From Desulfoluna spongiiphila (lineage in GTDB: Bacteria > Desulfobacterota > Desulfobacteria > Desulfobacterales > Desulfolunaceae): a stretch of 64,000 nt of DNA. The stretch lies in the NCBI RefSeq assembly GCF_900101345.1, contig NZ_FMUX01000002.1, positions 434,001 to 498,000 of the forward strand, read 5' to 3'. The notes below the pieces were generated by a model, which was not told the DNA's origin, searched no databases, and was given only the letters and a program-made list of their open reading frames with translations. Made by a program: the position numbers and the translations under genes. Below are positions 9,462 through 19,054 of this stretch, piece by piece. The first letter of the stretch is position 1; every line of letters starts with the position of its first letter.

Positions 9462-12400
9462 GCCAGGTGGATCAGTATGCAAATGCCATTGCCGTTGTGG
9501 GCATGTCGGGCCGTTTCCCCGGGGCTTCGAGTTGTGAGGCCTTTTGGGAGAACCTCGTGAACGGCGTGGAGTCCATTACCGTGGTGTCCGACGAGGCCCT
9601 TAAAAAGCATGAGCTGGATTACGATGCCGTCAAGGACGACCCCAGCTACGTGGCCGCCCGGGGCATCATCGACGGTGCCGATCTTTTTGATGCCGGTTTC
9701 TTCGGCTTTAACCCCCGGGAGGCCTCCCTGCTGGATCCCCAGCACCGCCTCTGGCTGGAGTGTGTGTGGGAGACCCTTGAGCGGGCCGGGTATGATCCGG
9801 AAACCTACGAGGGGGTCATCGGCCTGTTCGGCGGGGGGAGCTTCATCGACAGCTATTTCCTGCACAACATCACCCGGAACCACGACCACCTGGAGCGGAT
9901 GATTCGCCAGCGAACCCCGGACGGGTTTGCCGCCATCTTGAGCAACCGCATGGAGTTTCTGACCACCCGGACCTCCCACCGACTGAACTTGAAAGGGCCC
10001 AGCGTCAACATCCAGACCGGGTGCTCCACCTCCCTTGTGTCGGTGTACTATGCCTGCCAGAGCCTTTTGAACTATGACTCCGATCTTTGCCTGGCCGGCG
10101 GGGTGTCGGTGATTTTTCCCCAGGAGTCCGGGTACCTCTACCAGGAAGGGGCCATTAACTCCCCGGACGGACACTGCCGTCCCTTTGACGCCAAGGCCCA
10201 GGGGACGGTCTTCAGCGGCGGGGTGGGGGTCGTGGCCTTGAAGCGCATGGAAGATGCCCTGGCCGACGGGGATCAGGTCATCGCCGTGATCAAGGGGGTT
10301 GCCGTGAACAACGACGGCTCCCAGAAGATCGGGTACGCCGCGCCGAGCGTCCAGGGACAGGCCGAGGTCATCGCCATGGCCCACGCCGCCGCCGAGGTGG
10401 AGCCCGAGACCATCTCCTACGTGGAGGCCCACGGAACGGCAACGCCCCTGGGGGACCCCATCGAGGTCGCGGCCCTCACCAAGGCCTTTCGCATGAAGAC
10501 CGATGCTCGCCGTTTTTGCGGCATCGGCTCGGTGAAGAGCAATATCGGCCACTCCGATGCCGCCGCAGGGGTGGTGGGCTTGATCAAGGCCTCCCTGTGC
10601 CTGCAGCACGGAAAAATTCCTGCGAGCCTTCATTTTCAGAGCCCCAACCCGGAGATCGATTTTGAAAACAGCCCCTTTTATGTGGTGGACCGGCCCATGG
10701 ACTGGGCCCCGGAGCACCTCCCGAGGCGGGCCGGTGTGAGTTCCTTCGGCATCGGAGGGACCAACGCCCACGCCGTGCTGGAAGAGGGGCCGGAGCCTCC
10801 TCCTTCCGGGGAGGAGCGCCCCTGGAAGCTGATGCTGCTCTCGGCAAAGACGGAGACGGCCCTTGAAGCCCAGGCCGAGCGCCTTGCCGATTGCCTGGCA
10901 TCCCGGGGGGAGGTGCCCTTAGGGGACGTGGCCTACACCCTTCAGGTGGGGCGTCAGGACATGGCCGTGCGGCGGGCCTTTATCTGCCGCGACGCACAGG
11001 AGGCCATTGCCGCGGCCCGGCAGGAAGAGGGACCGTGGGCCATGACTCGCACCCCGGGCAGGCGGGATCCCTCGGTGGTGTTCATGTTTTCCGGCCAGGG
11101 GTCCCAGTACGTCCGGATGGGGCATCAGGTTTACGAATGCGAGCCGGTATTCCAGGAGACCCTGGACCGGTGCGCCGAAGGCCTTGTGCCGCACCTCGGC
11201 CTGGACATCCGGGAGATCCTTTTTCCCGCCGAAGGGCAGGAGGAGGAGGCAACCCGGCGGCTGGCCCGCACCGAGCTGACCCAGCCTTGCCTGTTTGCGG
11301 TGGAGTATGCCCTGGCCGAGCTCTGGCAGAGCTGGGGTGTTCGTCCGGATGCCATGATCGGCCACAGCATCGGTGAGTATGTGGCCGCCACCCTGGCCGG
11401 GGTCTTTTCCCTGGAGGACGCCCTGGCCGTGGTGGCCACCCGGGGACGCCTGATGCAGCAGATGCCCGAAGGGAGCATGCGTGCCCTGCGGCTTTCCGTG
11501 GAGGAGCTCACCCCCTTGCTGACGCCGGGAATCGCCCTGGCTGCGGTCAACGCCCCGTCCCTTTGCGTGGTCTCCGGGGCCCACGAGCACATGGAGGCCT
11601 TTGAACAGGCCCTGGCCGCCCGGGAGATCGACACCACCCGGCTTCATACCTCCCATGCGTTTCATTCGGAGATGATGGAACCGGCCCTGGCTTCCTTTGC
11701 CGAGGCCTTGGAGGGCGTGTCCTTCCATCCCCCGGAGCTTCCTTTTATCTCCAACGTGACGGGCACCTGGATCACCGAGGAAATGGCCACGGACCCGGGG
11801 TACTGGGTGAGCCAGCTCCGTCGACCCGTGCTGTTCAGCGACGGGATCCGGGAGCTGCAGAAGGTCTCCGGCCGGGTGCTCATTGAGGTGGGGCCCGGAA
11901 CGGCCCTGAGCACCTCGGCCAGGCAGCATCCGAACCGGGAGGCGGCCCAGACCGTTATCTCCTCCCTGGGCCATGCCAAAGAGCGTCTCCCGGCCCTGGC
12001 CTGCCTGCTGAAAGCCCTGGGCGAGTACTGGCTCTCCGGGGGGCAGGTGGACTGGGAGGGTTTTTCTGCTGCCGAGCGCAGGCAGCGCATCCTGCTGCCC
12101 ACCTACCCCTTTGAGCGGACACGTCACTGGATTGAACCGGCGGACAGGGCCCCTGCGGGCGACGTGACCGAGGTGCCCGTCTCGGAGGAGGCCGTCCATG
12201 CCGCTGAGGTTCCCGAGGCGTCCCTTGCCCCTCGGCAGGAGACCGGCACCGATGCCATTGTGGCGCGCCTGAAAGAGATCATGCACGAGCTGTCGGGGAT
12301 TGATTTCAATGCCTTTTCCCCCTCGGTTACCTTCCTTGAGATGGGCATGGATTCTTTGTTTCTCACCCAGGTGAGCAATCGACTGAAGAGCGTCTTCGGC

Positions 12401-15400
12401 GTTACCCTGGGCTTTCGGCACCTGGTGGGGGAGTATGCCACCTTCCCGAAACTGGCCGCGTTCATCGAATCGGCACTGGCCGAGAGCGTGCCGGCTCGCC
12501 CGGCGGCTGAGGCACCCGAGCAGGCCCGGGAACCGGCGGACGGGGCAGAGACCCACGGAATCACCCGCTTTGTCGAGGACACCCCATGGGACGGCAACGC
12601 CCCGCTCTCGTCCATGCAGAAGCGCCTCTGGTATGTTGATCAGATCAACCCCCTCTCCCCTGTGTACAGCCTTCCCTTTGCCATCCGGTTTTCAGGGGCC
12701 GTTGACGGGGAGGTGATGAGGCGGAGCCTCCAGGCGTTCATGGATCGCCATGATGCCCTGCGAACGACCTTTGCCATGGACGGAGACGTGCCGGTGCAGG
12801 TGGTGGCCCCTTCCCAGGAGATCGATTTTGCCGAGGTGGATTACAGCACGCTGCCCGCGGAGTCGCGGGAGCAGACGCTGGCGGGCTATCTGGAAACCGA
12901 GGCGGCCAGGCCCCTTGATTTGGCAAAAGGTCCCTTGGTGCGCGCGGGCCTGGTGACCCTTTCCGACACGGAGCACGTGCTCTTTTTCATGCCCCACCAC
13001 AGCATCTTTGACGGCATCTCCTTTGTCATCTTCCAGCGGGAACTGTTCGTCTTTTACGAGGCCTTTGCAACGGGGAGCACCCCTGATCTTCCGACCCTTC
13101 CCATTACCTACCCGGAGTACTCCCGCTGGCAGCAGGAGGCGTGGCTTTCGAGCGAGGCGTATCAACGGCAGCTGGCTTACTGGAAACATCAGCTGGCAGG
13201 GGACTTGCCCGTTCTGCAGCTTCCTGCGGACTTTCCGCGTCCCGCCGAGTTCTCCGGCCGGGGGGCCACCGAGACCCTGGTGATCCCCGAGGCCCTGGCC
13301 GCCCCTCTGGAGGCGTTGGCTCGCAGGGAAGGGGCCACCCTGTTCATGATCTTTCTGGCCGCGTTCAAGGCCCTTTTGTATCGCTACACGAGCCAGGAGG
13401 AGCTCTGTGTGGGTTCTCCCTTTGCCAACCGCGTCCATGGGGAGACCGAAGAGATCGTCGGTTTTTTTACCAACACCCTGGTGCTGCGCACGGCCTGTGG
13501 GGGGACCTTGACCTTTACGGAGCTTCTGGGGCGCGTCAAAGAGGTGTGTCTCGACGCGTACAACCATCAGGAGATGCCCTTTGAACGCCTGGTCCAGGAG
13601 CTCAACCCCCACCGGGACCTGAGCATGACCGCCCTCTACCAGGTGCTCTTTGTCTTCCTGGGGGACATGGAGCAGGACCGCACCATGGGCGGCGTGTCGT
13701 GGCGGGAAGAACCCGTGGAGACCCATGTGGCCCAGACCGACCTGATGTGCACCATCGGCAGGGAGGGCACCGGCATGAAGGTGGCCTTCGAGTACGCCAC
13801 GGACCTGTTTTCCGTGGAGACCATCAAGCGGTTGCTCGAAAGCTATGCGGTGCTCTTGGAAGGCATCGTGGCTGAGCCTTCCGCAGAGCTGGCAAAGCTT
13901 CCGGTTCTCTCGGCCTCGGAACAGGCATTGCTGGGGCAGTGGAACGAAACAGCGACCTCCTACCCCCGGGAGGCCTGTATCCATGGCCTCTTTGAGGCCC
14001 AGGTTGAACGCCACCCCGACGCCCCGGCCGTGTCATGCGACGGGGTATCGCTTACCTACGGGGAGTTGAATGAGCGGGCCGAGGCCATTGCCGCCCACCT
14101 TCGCATCTCGGGGGTGGGGCCGGATGTCCTGGTGGGGATTTGTGTGGAGCGGTCCGCGGACATGCTTGCCGGCCTGTTGGGGATTCTCAAGGCGGGTGGG
14201 GCCTACGTGCCCCTGGACCCGGAGTACCCGGCCGAGCGCCTTGCCTACATGGTGGAGAGCGCCAAGGTCTCGGTGCTCCTCACCGAGGGGGCGCTGCTTG
14301 CGAATCTGCCCGAGAACAGCGCCCTGGTCATCTGCCTGGACAGGGATATCCTTCCCGGACAGGCAGAAGGCATGGAGAGCGCCTGGGAGCAACCCGAGCC
14401 GGGGCACCTTGCCTACGTGATCTTTACCTCCGGTTCCACGGGCAAACCCAAAGGGGTCCAGGTGCCCCACGGCACCGTGGTGAATTTTCTCACGAGCATG
14501 GCCCGGACCCCGGGGCTTGGGCCCCGGGACATCCTTATGGCCGTGACGACCCTCTCCTTTGATATTGCCGTGCTGGAGCTTTTCCTTCCCTTGAGCGTGG
14601 GAGCCCAGGTGGTCATCGCGGGCCGCGAAACCGCCCGGGACGGCCTGGAGCTGGTTTCAGCCCTTAAACGTTCGGGGACGACGGTGATGCAGGCCACTCC
14701 GGGGACGTGGCGGCTGCTGCTGGCCGCGGGATGGGAAGGCTCGGACACCATGAAAATCCTCTGCGGTGGGGAGGCCTTTCCGCCGGACCTCGCCGAAGAG
14801 CTCACCGGACGGGTGGCCGAGGTGTGGAACATGTACGGCCCCACGGAAACGACGGTGTGGTCCACATGCTGCCTGCTGGACAGGGACGGCGGCCCCATCC
14901 ACGTGGGACGGCCCATCGCCAACACGCAGATCCATATCCTGGACCGCCAGATGCAGCCCCTGCCCGTGGGGGTGCCCGGAGAACTCTTCATCGGGGGGGA
15001 CGGGGTGACCCGGGGCTATCTGGATCGCCCGGAGCTCACCGCAGAACGATTCATCCCGGATCCCTTTGCAGAGGATCCCGGGGCAAGGCTCTACAGGACG
15101 GGGGACCTGGCACGGTTCCATCCCGACGGGAGCATCGAGTACCTGAGCCGGATGGACAACCAGGTGAAGGTGCGGGGTTTTCGCATCGAGCCCGGGGAGA
15201 TCGAGGCCAGCCTTACCGACCACGAGGCCGTCCGCCAGGGCATCGTCACCGTCCGGGAAGAGAGCGCAGGGGACGTACGCCTCGTGGCGCACCTCCTCTA
15301 CGAACAAGGGGCTTCGGCCACCGGCTCCCAGTTGCGAAAGCACCTGCGAAAGACCCTGCCGGACTACATGATTCCCCAGCACTTTATCGAGATCGACCAG

Positions 15401-15832
15401 CTGCCCCTCACCCCTGCCGGCAAGATCGACCGGAAAAAAATCCAAGAATCCTTCAGCCTGGGCACGGTCCAGACCCAGGAGTTTGTGGCCCCGGAAACCG
15501 AGAGCGAAAAAATCCTGGCCGGGATCTGGCAGGAAGAGCTGGGCATCGCACGGGTGGGGGTTCACGACAACTTTTTTGATGCCGGTGGCCACTCCCTTTT
15601 GGCCATCCGTGTCATCGCCCGGGTGCTCAAAGAGACCGGGGTGCGGCTTAGCCCCCGGGATATCTTTTTAAACACCCTCGGACAGATTGCGGCCCGGTAT
15701 CCCTTTGCAGAGTCCGGCGACGGGAATGGCCCCGGGAACAAACTCCGGCAGCTCTGGGAGAAGGTCGCAGGGGCCTTAAAACCCAAGGAAGATCCCGTGG
15801 AGGTGCCCGCCAATGAGAACCGACCGGCCTGA
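9458..15832 (+). CDS. Hybrid PKS-NRPS: KS-AT-ACP-C-A(Gly)-PCP
   Basis: A 2,124-residue protein that extends with malonyl-CoA and then adds an amino acid. Domains in order: KS (about 10-430) with active Cys in QTGCSTSL (near 189), His in EAHGTATPLGDP and His in KSNIGHSDAA; AT (about 540-850) with GHSIGEY and HAFHS, the malonyl-type signature; ACP (about 925-1000, LEMGMDSLFL); C (about 1045-1480) with intact HHSIFDG; A (about 1490-2000), pocket read as D-I-L-Q-L-G-M-V-W-K, the same as the first module and glycine-like; PCP (about 2010-2080, FFDAGGHSLL). No KR, DH or ER lies between AT and ACP, so the beta-keto group should stay. No thioesterase or reductase domain ends the line. It overlaps the previous gene by 4 bases and is followed 32 bases later by an alpha/beta hydrolase. 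Confidence 0.94.
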   Translation: MSQVDQYANAIAVVGMSGRFPGASSCEAFWENLVNGVESITVVSDEALKKHELDYDAVKDDPSYVAARGIIDGADLFDAGFFGFNPREASLLDPQHRLWLECVWETLERAGYDPETYEGVIGLFGGGSFIDSYFLHNITRNHDHLERMIRQRTPDGFAAILSNRMEFLTTRTSHRLNLKGPSVNIQTGCSTSLVSVYYACQSLLNYDSDLCLAGGVSVIFPQESGYLYQEGAINSPDGHCRPFDAKAQGTVFSGGVGVVALKRMEDALADGDQVIAVIKGVAVNNDGSQKIGYAAPSVQGQAEVIAMAHAAAEVEPETISYVEAHGTATPLGDPIEVAALTKAFRMKTDARRFCGIGSVKSNIGHSDAAAGVVGLIKASLCLQHGKIPASLHFQSPNPEIDFENSPFYVVDRPMDWAPEHLPRRAGVSSFGIGGTNAHAVLEEGPEPPPSGEERPWKLMLLSAKTETALEAQAERLADCLASRGEVPLGDVAYTLQVGRQDMAVRRAFICRDAQEAIAAARQEEGPWAMTRTPGRRDPSVVFMFSGQGSQYVRMGHQVYECEPVFQETLDRCAEGLVPHLGLDIREILFPAEGQEEEATRRLARTELTQPCLFAVEYALAELWQSWGVRPDAMIGHSIGEYVAATLAGVFSLEDALAVVATRGRLMQQMPEGSMRALRLSVEELTPLLTPGIALAAVNAPSLCVVSGAHEHMEAFEQALAAREIDTTRLHTSHAFHSEMMEPALASFAEALEGVSFHPPELPFISNVTGTWITEEMATDPGYWVSQLRRPVLFSDGIRELQKVSGRVLIEVGPGTALSTSARQHPNREAAQTVISSLGHAKERLPALACLLKALGEYWLSGGQVDWEGFSAAERRQRILLPTYPFERTRHWIEPADRAPAGDVTEVPVSEEAVHAAEVPEASLAPRQETGTDAIVARLKEIMHELSGIDFNAFSPSVTFLEMGMDSLFLTQVSNRLKSVFGVTLGFRHLVGEYATFPKLAAFIESALAESVPARPAAEAPEQAREPADGAETHGITRFVEDTPWDGNAPLSSMQKRLWYVDQINPLSPVYSLPFAIRFSGAVDGEVMRRSLQAFMDRHDALRTTFAMDGDVPVQVVAPSQEIDFAEVDYSTLPAESREQTLAGYLETEAARPLDLAKGPLVRAGLVTLSDTEHVLFFMPHHSIFDGISFVIFQRELFVFYEAFATGSTPDLPTLPITYPEYSRWQQEAWLSSEAYQRQLAYWKHQLAGDLPVLQLPADFPRPAEFSGRGATETLVIPEALAAPLEALARREGATLFMIFLAAFKALLYRYTSQEELCVGSPFANRVHGETEEIVGFFTNTLVLRTACGGTLTFTELLGRVKEVCLDAYNHQEMPFERLVQELNPHRDLSMTALYQVLFVFLGDMEQDRTMGGVSWREEPVETHVAQTDLMCTIGREGTGMKVAFEYATDLFSVETIKRLLESYAVLLEGIVAEPSAELAKLPVLSASEQALLGQWNETATSYPREACIHGLFEAQVERHPDAPAVSCDGVSLTYGELNERAEAIAAHLRISGVGPDVLVGICVERSADMLAGLLGILKAGGAYVPLDPEYPAERLAYMVESAKVSVLLTEGALLANLPENSALVICLDRDILPGQAEGMESAWEQPEPGHLAYVIFTSGSTGKPKGVQVPHGTVVNFLTSMARTPGLGPRDILMAVTTLSFDIAVLELFLPLSVGAQVVIAGRETARDGLELVSALKRSGTTVMQATPGTWRLLLAAGWEGSDTMKILCGGEAFPPDLAEELTGRVAEVWNMYGPTETTVWSTCCLLDRDGGPIHVGRPIANTQIHILDRQMQPLPVGVPGELFIGGDGVTRGYLDRPELTAERFIPDPFAEDPGARLYRTGDLARFHPDGSIEYLSRMDNQVKVRGFRIEPGEIEASLTDHEAVRQGIVTVREESAGDVRLVAHLLYEQGASATGSQLRKHLRKTLPDYMIPQHFIEIDQLPLTPAGKIDRKKIQESFSLGTVQTQEFVAPETESEKILAGIWQEELGIARVGVHDNFFDAGGHSLLAIRVIARVLKETGVRLSPRDIFLNTLGQIAARYPFAESGDGNGPGNKLRQLWEKVAGALKPKEDPVEVPANENRPA

Positions 15833-15864
15833 CCGTCGCCAGAGATGAAAGGTGAGATGCGCCC

Positions 15865-16614
15865 ATGGTCCCATTTTATTTCGGAGCTCCCGATACCCAG
15901 CTCTTCGGAGTCTATTACCCCCCGGCCGGAGCAGGCCTGCACCAGGACGGGGTCCTGATATCAGCCCCTGTGGCCCATGAGCATATCAGGACCCACATGG
16001 CGATCCGGCAGCTGGCCCTTGCCCTTTCCGCTGCCGGGCGCCACGTGCTCAAGTTCGACTACTACGGCGTGGGGGACTCCGCCGGAAAGAGCGCTGAGGG
16101 AAGCATGGCCCAATGGCACCGGGACCTTGTGACGGCCAGCCATGAGTTGACGGATATCTCCGGTGCCCGCAGGCTCTCCGTGGTGGGGATCCGTCTCGGG
16201 GCTTCCCTTGCCGTTGGCGCTGCGGGCGACCTCCTGGGACTCCGTGAGCTGGTGCTCTGGGATCCGGTGGTGGACGGAGACACATACCTCGACGATCTGA
16301 GGCGCGCCGGCGGGGTGGCCTCGCCGGACCACGGGGACGAAGAGATCCTAGGGTTTCCCTTTTCACAGGAGATGATCGCCTCCATCGGGGCCGTGAACCT
16401 TCTGGTCCATGAGCGTCCGCTGCCCGGTTCCGTTCACCTGGCCCTGTCCGAAGAAAGACCCGAGTACGATCGCTTCAAAGAGGCCCTGGTGGCGGCCGGG
16501 AACACCGTGGACACCACCTTCGTACCGGAACCCGCAGGGTGGGACAAGTATGACGGCCACGACGAGGTCCTGGTGGCCAACGCCATGGTTCAGGCCATCG
16601 GAGAGCAGCTTTAA
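15865..16614 (+). CDS. Alpha/beta-hydrolase-fold protein, exosortase-A-associated hydrolase 2 type, nucleophile replaced
   Basis: A 249-residue alpha/beta-hydrolase-fold protein with FDYYGVGDSAG as the usual second glycine-rich turn. At the nucleophile elbow it reads VVGIRLGAS: Arg stands where GxSxG enzymes have Ser. The pattern resembles the hydrolase commonly paired with exosortase-A loci, as I recall the family (G-[IL]-R-L-G-A). A GGTGAG ribosome site lies shortly upstream. It follows the terminal NRPS by 32 bases and probably shares its transcript. Because the assembly line lacks a thioesterase, this protein or the next could act in release, but without a visible nucleophile a non-catalytic or altered role is equally possible. 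The next gene is another hydrolase, 390 bases downstream across a repeat. Confidence 0.75.
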   Translation: MVPFYFGAPDTQLFGVYYPPAGAGLHQDGVLISAPVAHEHIRTHMAIRQLALALSAAGRHVLKFDYYGVGDSAGKSAEGSMAQWHRDLVTASHELTDISGARRLSVVGIRLGASLAVGAAGDLLGLRELVLWDPVVDGDTYLDDLRRAGGVASPDHGDEEILGFPFSQEMIASIGAVNLLVHERPLPGSVHLALSEERPEYDRFKEALVAAGNTVDTTFVPEPAGWDKYDGHDEVLVANAMVQAIGEQL

Positions 16615-16616
16615 AT

Positions 16617-16721
16617 GCGGATGTGATTTGTCCCCGAGGAACGAGGGGTAAAAGGAATCCGCAACCTGCTTTCAATGTGTTTTTTGCCTAACGTGGTTTC
16701 GTCACCCTTGCCGCCGGAGGC
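16617..16721. repeat. Degenerate R-unit of the GC-rich intergenic repeat family
   Basis: It begins GCGGATGTGATTTGTCCCC, continues with GAGGAACGAGGGG and AACCTGCTTTCAA, and ends at CCGCCGGAGGC. The second hairpin is largely lost. It lies directly after the hydrolase stop. Confidence 0.7.
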
Positions 16722-16736
16722 AGCCAAGTTAAAATT

Positions 16737-16921
16737 GCCTCCGGCGGCCCTGCAGGGAGCTAAGCTTTTGTCTGATCTTATAACGACGGGTTTAACAAAC
16801 AGGTTTTAAAAACAGATTCAGGCCAATCAAAATCAAAGGCGAATGTGATTTTCCCTGAGGAACGAAGGGGAAAGCGCATTCGCAACCTGCTTTCGAGGTG
16901 GCACACCTCGCCGCCGGAGGC
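16737..16921. repeat. Full composite intergenic repeat (L unit + R unit)
   Basis: The L unit starts GCCTCCGGCGGCCCTGCAGG and runs to AACAAACAGG. The R unit (16838-16921) has the dyad GCGAATGTGATTTTCCC / GGGGAAAGCGCATTCGC, the hairpin CGAGGTGGCACACCTCG, and ends CCGCCGGAGGC. It fills the gap between the two hydrolase genes and may form structure in the transcript. Confidence 0.88.
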
Positions 16922-17003
16922 ATCGCTTTTGTTTTTTTCTTGGCCCTCTGTGACGAAGGCGAGTTTTTCCTCTCATTTTGATATCCCCATAAGGAGGCTT
17001 GTT

Positions 17004-17870
17004 ATGGAAAAAGTACTGGTATTCGGAGAACACCAGAACCTTGTGGGGATTCTTTCCGAGCCTGAGGCCGGGCCTGGGGGGCTGCCCGGTGTCCTGTTGC
17101 TCAACGCGGGGCTCCTTCATCGTGTGGGGCCGTATCGTCTTTATGTGGAACTGGCCCGGGGGTTTGAGGCTTCGGGGTTCCATGTGCTCCGGTTTGACGG
17201 CTCCGGCCTGGGTGACAGCCCCATGCCCCGGGATTCCCGGGATTATGCGGAACGCTCCAGGGACGACATCATCGATGCCATGGACCTTCTGGCGGAAAAA
17301 AAGGGGATCGAGACCTTTGTGCTGGTGGGTCTCTGTTCCGGGGCGGACAACGCCCATGCCGTTGCCAGCGTGGACGAGCGGGTCTGCGGGGTGGTGATGT
17401 TGGATGGGTTTACCTACCCCACCTTGCGGTTTTACTTAAAGGACTACGCCCCGTACATGATCAACCCCGTGCGGCTGGCCTGGTTCGTGGCCAAATGCTT
17501 AGGCAGGGCCGTGGCCCGGATTATCCCCGCATTCGGGAGGGGGGCAGGGGACGGGGGGGATGTCTACGATCGTGATTTCCCGCCTAAGGCGCGGGTGGCC
17601 GGAGAGCTGGGGGAGATGGCGGGCCGAGGGGTCCGGATGCTCTATATCTATTCGGGGGGCATCGCCGGGTACTACAACTACGCGGAGCAGTTCACGGACA
17701 TGTTCAAGACCACGGACTTCAAGGGGAAGCTCCAGCTCGAATATCTTGAAGAGGCCAACCACACCTACACGGCAATGTCCGTACGGCGGCATCTGATGGG
17801 CATCATTTTTACCTGGGTGACTGAGTATTTTTCCAGTGAGGCGCCGATGTATCTGGAGGGAACCAAATGA
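17004..17870 (+). CDS. Alpha/beta hydrolase, exosortase-A-associated hydrolase 1 type
   Basis: A 288-residue alpha/beta hydrolase. Visible features are LLNAGLLHRVGPYRLY near the N terminus (oxyanion region), FDGSGLGDS, a nucleophile elbow GLCSGAD with Ser in place, and a late acidic/His region (EEANHTYTAMS). The start is set by AAGGAGG six bases before ATG 17004. The reading frame stays open back to 16845, but that stretch is repeat DNA. The stop overlaps the deacetylase start (ATGA). Unlike the hydrolase at 15865 its catalytic Ser is present, so it is the better candidate for an esterase or trans-acting chain-release role. Exact substrate unknown. Confidence 0.78.
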   Translation: MEKVLVFGEHQNLVGILSEPEAGPGGLPGVLLLNAGLLHRVGPYRLYVELARGFEASGFHVLRFDGSGLGDSPMPRDSRDYAERSRDDIIDAMDLLAEKKGIETFVLVGLCSGADNAHAVASVDERVCGVVMLDGFTYPTLRFYLKDYAPYMINPVRLAWFVAKCLGRAVARIIPAFGRGAGDGGDVYDRDFPPKARVAGELGEMAGRGVRMLYIYSGGIAGYYNYAEQFTDMFKTTDFKGKLQLEYLEEANHTYTAMSVRRHLMGIIFTWVTEYFSSEAPMYLEGTK

Positions 17871-18868
17871 CCGTTCACGTGTATATCACCATCGACACCG
17901 AAGAGGACTCCTGGGATGTGTACAACGCCACGGACAATCCCGTGGAAAACCTGAAGAGGATCCCTGAGCTTCAGCGGCTGTTTGACCGGTACGGCGCTGT
18001 TCCCACCTACCTGATCAACTGGCCCGTGGCAACGGACGACAGGGCTCGGGAGATTTTAAAAGGTATCTGCGATGACGGGCGATGCGAGATCGGGACCCAT
18101 TGCCATCCCTGGAACACCCCACCGTATGAGGAAGAAATTTCGGTGGAAAATTCCATGATGTGCAACCTGCCCGAGGCCTTGGTGAAAAAAAAGATGACGC
18201 GCCTTCATGCCGCCATCGAAGACCGCTTCAACCTCACCCCCGCCTGTTTCAGGGCCGGACGGTGGGGATTTGACGAAAAGGTGGCGCGGACCATCGACTC
18301 GCTGGGGTACCGCATCGACACCTCCATCAGCCCCTTTGTGGATTGGGCCCCTTATGGTGGTCCCGATTTCAGCCGGGGCCACACCGCAGCCTACCGGTTT
18401 CATCCCGACCACCCGATGGCGTCCGATCCAAAGGGTACCCTCCTTGAGGTTCCCCCCACCGTGGGGTTTTACCAGAAAAACGGTCGCTCCTGTTATTCCC
18501 TCATGGAAAAACTCCGCAAAAAACCGCTCTCCCGGCTTCGCCTGCTGGGTATCCTGGATCGCCTGGGGCTGCTCAATTTCAGGTGGCTTTCACCGGAGCT
18601 GAGCAGCGGCCCGGAGATGGTTCGCCTGGCGAGGCAATGCATTCGCTTCGGGCACCGGTATCTCAACCTCTCGTTTCATTCCACCTCCATGCTGCCTGGC
18701 AAGAGCCCCTTTGTGGGCAGCGAAAAAGACCTGGCGCGGTTTCTGGCAGACATCGAGATGTTTCTGGATTATGCCGCCGGTGAGGGGTTCGTTTTTTCCC
18801 CGCTATCAGCAGCCCTGAATGGTCATTCCACACACGACATCCCGGGACGCCTGGGCCACGGGCAGTGA
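17867..18868 (+). CDS. NodB-like polysaccharide deacetylase family protein
   Basis: A 333-residue carbohydrate esterase family 4 (NodB-like) protein. The metal and catalytic signatures are visible: ITIDTEEDS near the N terminus (Asp dyad), GTHCHPWN (His pair), and FRAGRWGFDE, a motif III-like segment. No signal peptide is seen, so it is probably cytoplasmic. Such proteins in exopolysaccharide loci remove N-acetyl groups from sugars. It is translationally coupled to the hydrolase at 17004 and is followed by a strong terminator at 19024. Its place at the end of the NRPS/PKS transcript suggests that the product includes or decorates a sugar polymer, but this is inference. Confidence 0.8.
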   Translation: MTVHVYITIDTEEDSWDVYNATDNPVENLKRIPELQRLFDRYGAVPTYLINWPVATDDRAREILKGICDDGRCEIGTHCHPWNTPPYEEEISVENSMMCNLPEALVKKKMTRLHAAIEDRFNLTPACFRAGRWGFDEKVARTIDSLGYRIDTSISPFVDWAPYGGPDFSRGHTAAYRFHPDHPMASDPKGTLLEVPPTVGFYQKNGRSCYSLMEKLRKKPLSRLRLLGILDRLGLLNFRWLSPELSSGPEMVRLARQCIRFGHRYLNLSFHSTSMLPGKSPFVGSEKDLARFLADIEMFLDYAAGEGFVFSPLSAALNGHSTHDIPGRLGHGQ

Positions 18869-18898
18869 CAAAGGGCTCATAGTAAAAACCAAAAAGAT

Positions 18899-19050
18899 GC
18901 CTCCGGCGGCAAGGTGTGCCACCTTGAAAGCACGTGGCCAATTCTCTTTTAATTTTGATTGGCCTGAATCTGTTTTTAAAGCCTGTTTGTTAAACCCGTC
19001 GTTATAAGATCAGGCAAACGTTTAGCCCCCGGCAGGGCCGCCGGGGGCTT
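18899..19050. repeat. Composite intergenic repeat, inverted orientation, internal deletion
   Basis: It opens with GCCTCCGGCGGCAAGGTG and holds the hairpin CAAGGTGTGCCACCTTG. The GCGAATG dyad is missing and is replaced by sequence ending AATTTTGATTGGCC. It then carries GCCTGTTTGTTAAAC and the GC-rich end. It separates the convergent deacetylase and PKD-protein genes. Confidence 0.85.
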
Positions 19051-19054
19051 TTTG
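19024..19054 (+). terminator. Intrinsic terminator built from the repeat end
   Basis: Stem AGCCCCCGGC / GCCGGGGGCT with loop AGGGCC, followed by a short T-run (TTTT). It ends the NRPS-hydrolase-deacetylase transcript. On the other strand no T-run follows. The right arm differs from the family sequence (GCCGGAGGC) in a way that lengthens the stem. Confidence 0.75.

Noticed and set aside
15865..16614. Type II thioesterase for the assembly line
   Set aside because: Lacks GxSxG; Arg is at the nucleophile position and the pattern fits the exosortase-associated hydrolase family better.
16845..17003. N-terminal extension of the hydrolase at 17004
   Set aside because: The extension is encoded by the intergenic repeat, and a strong ribosome site stands before ATG 17004.
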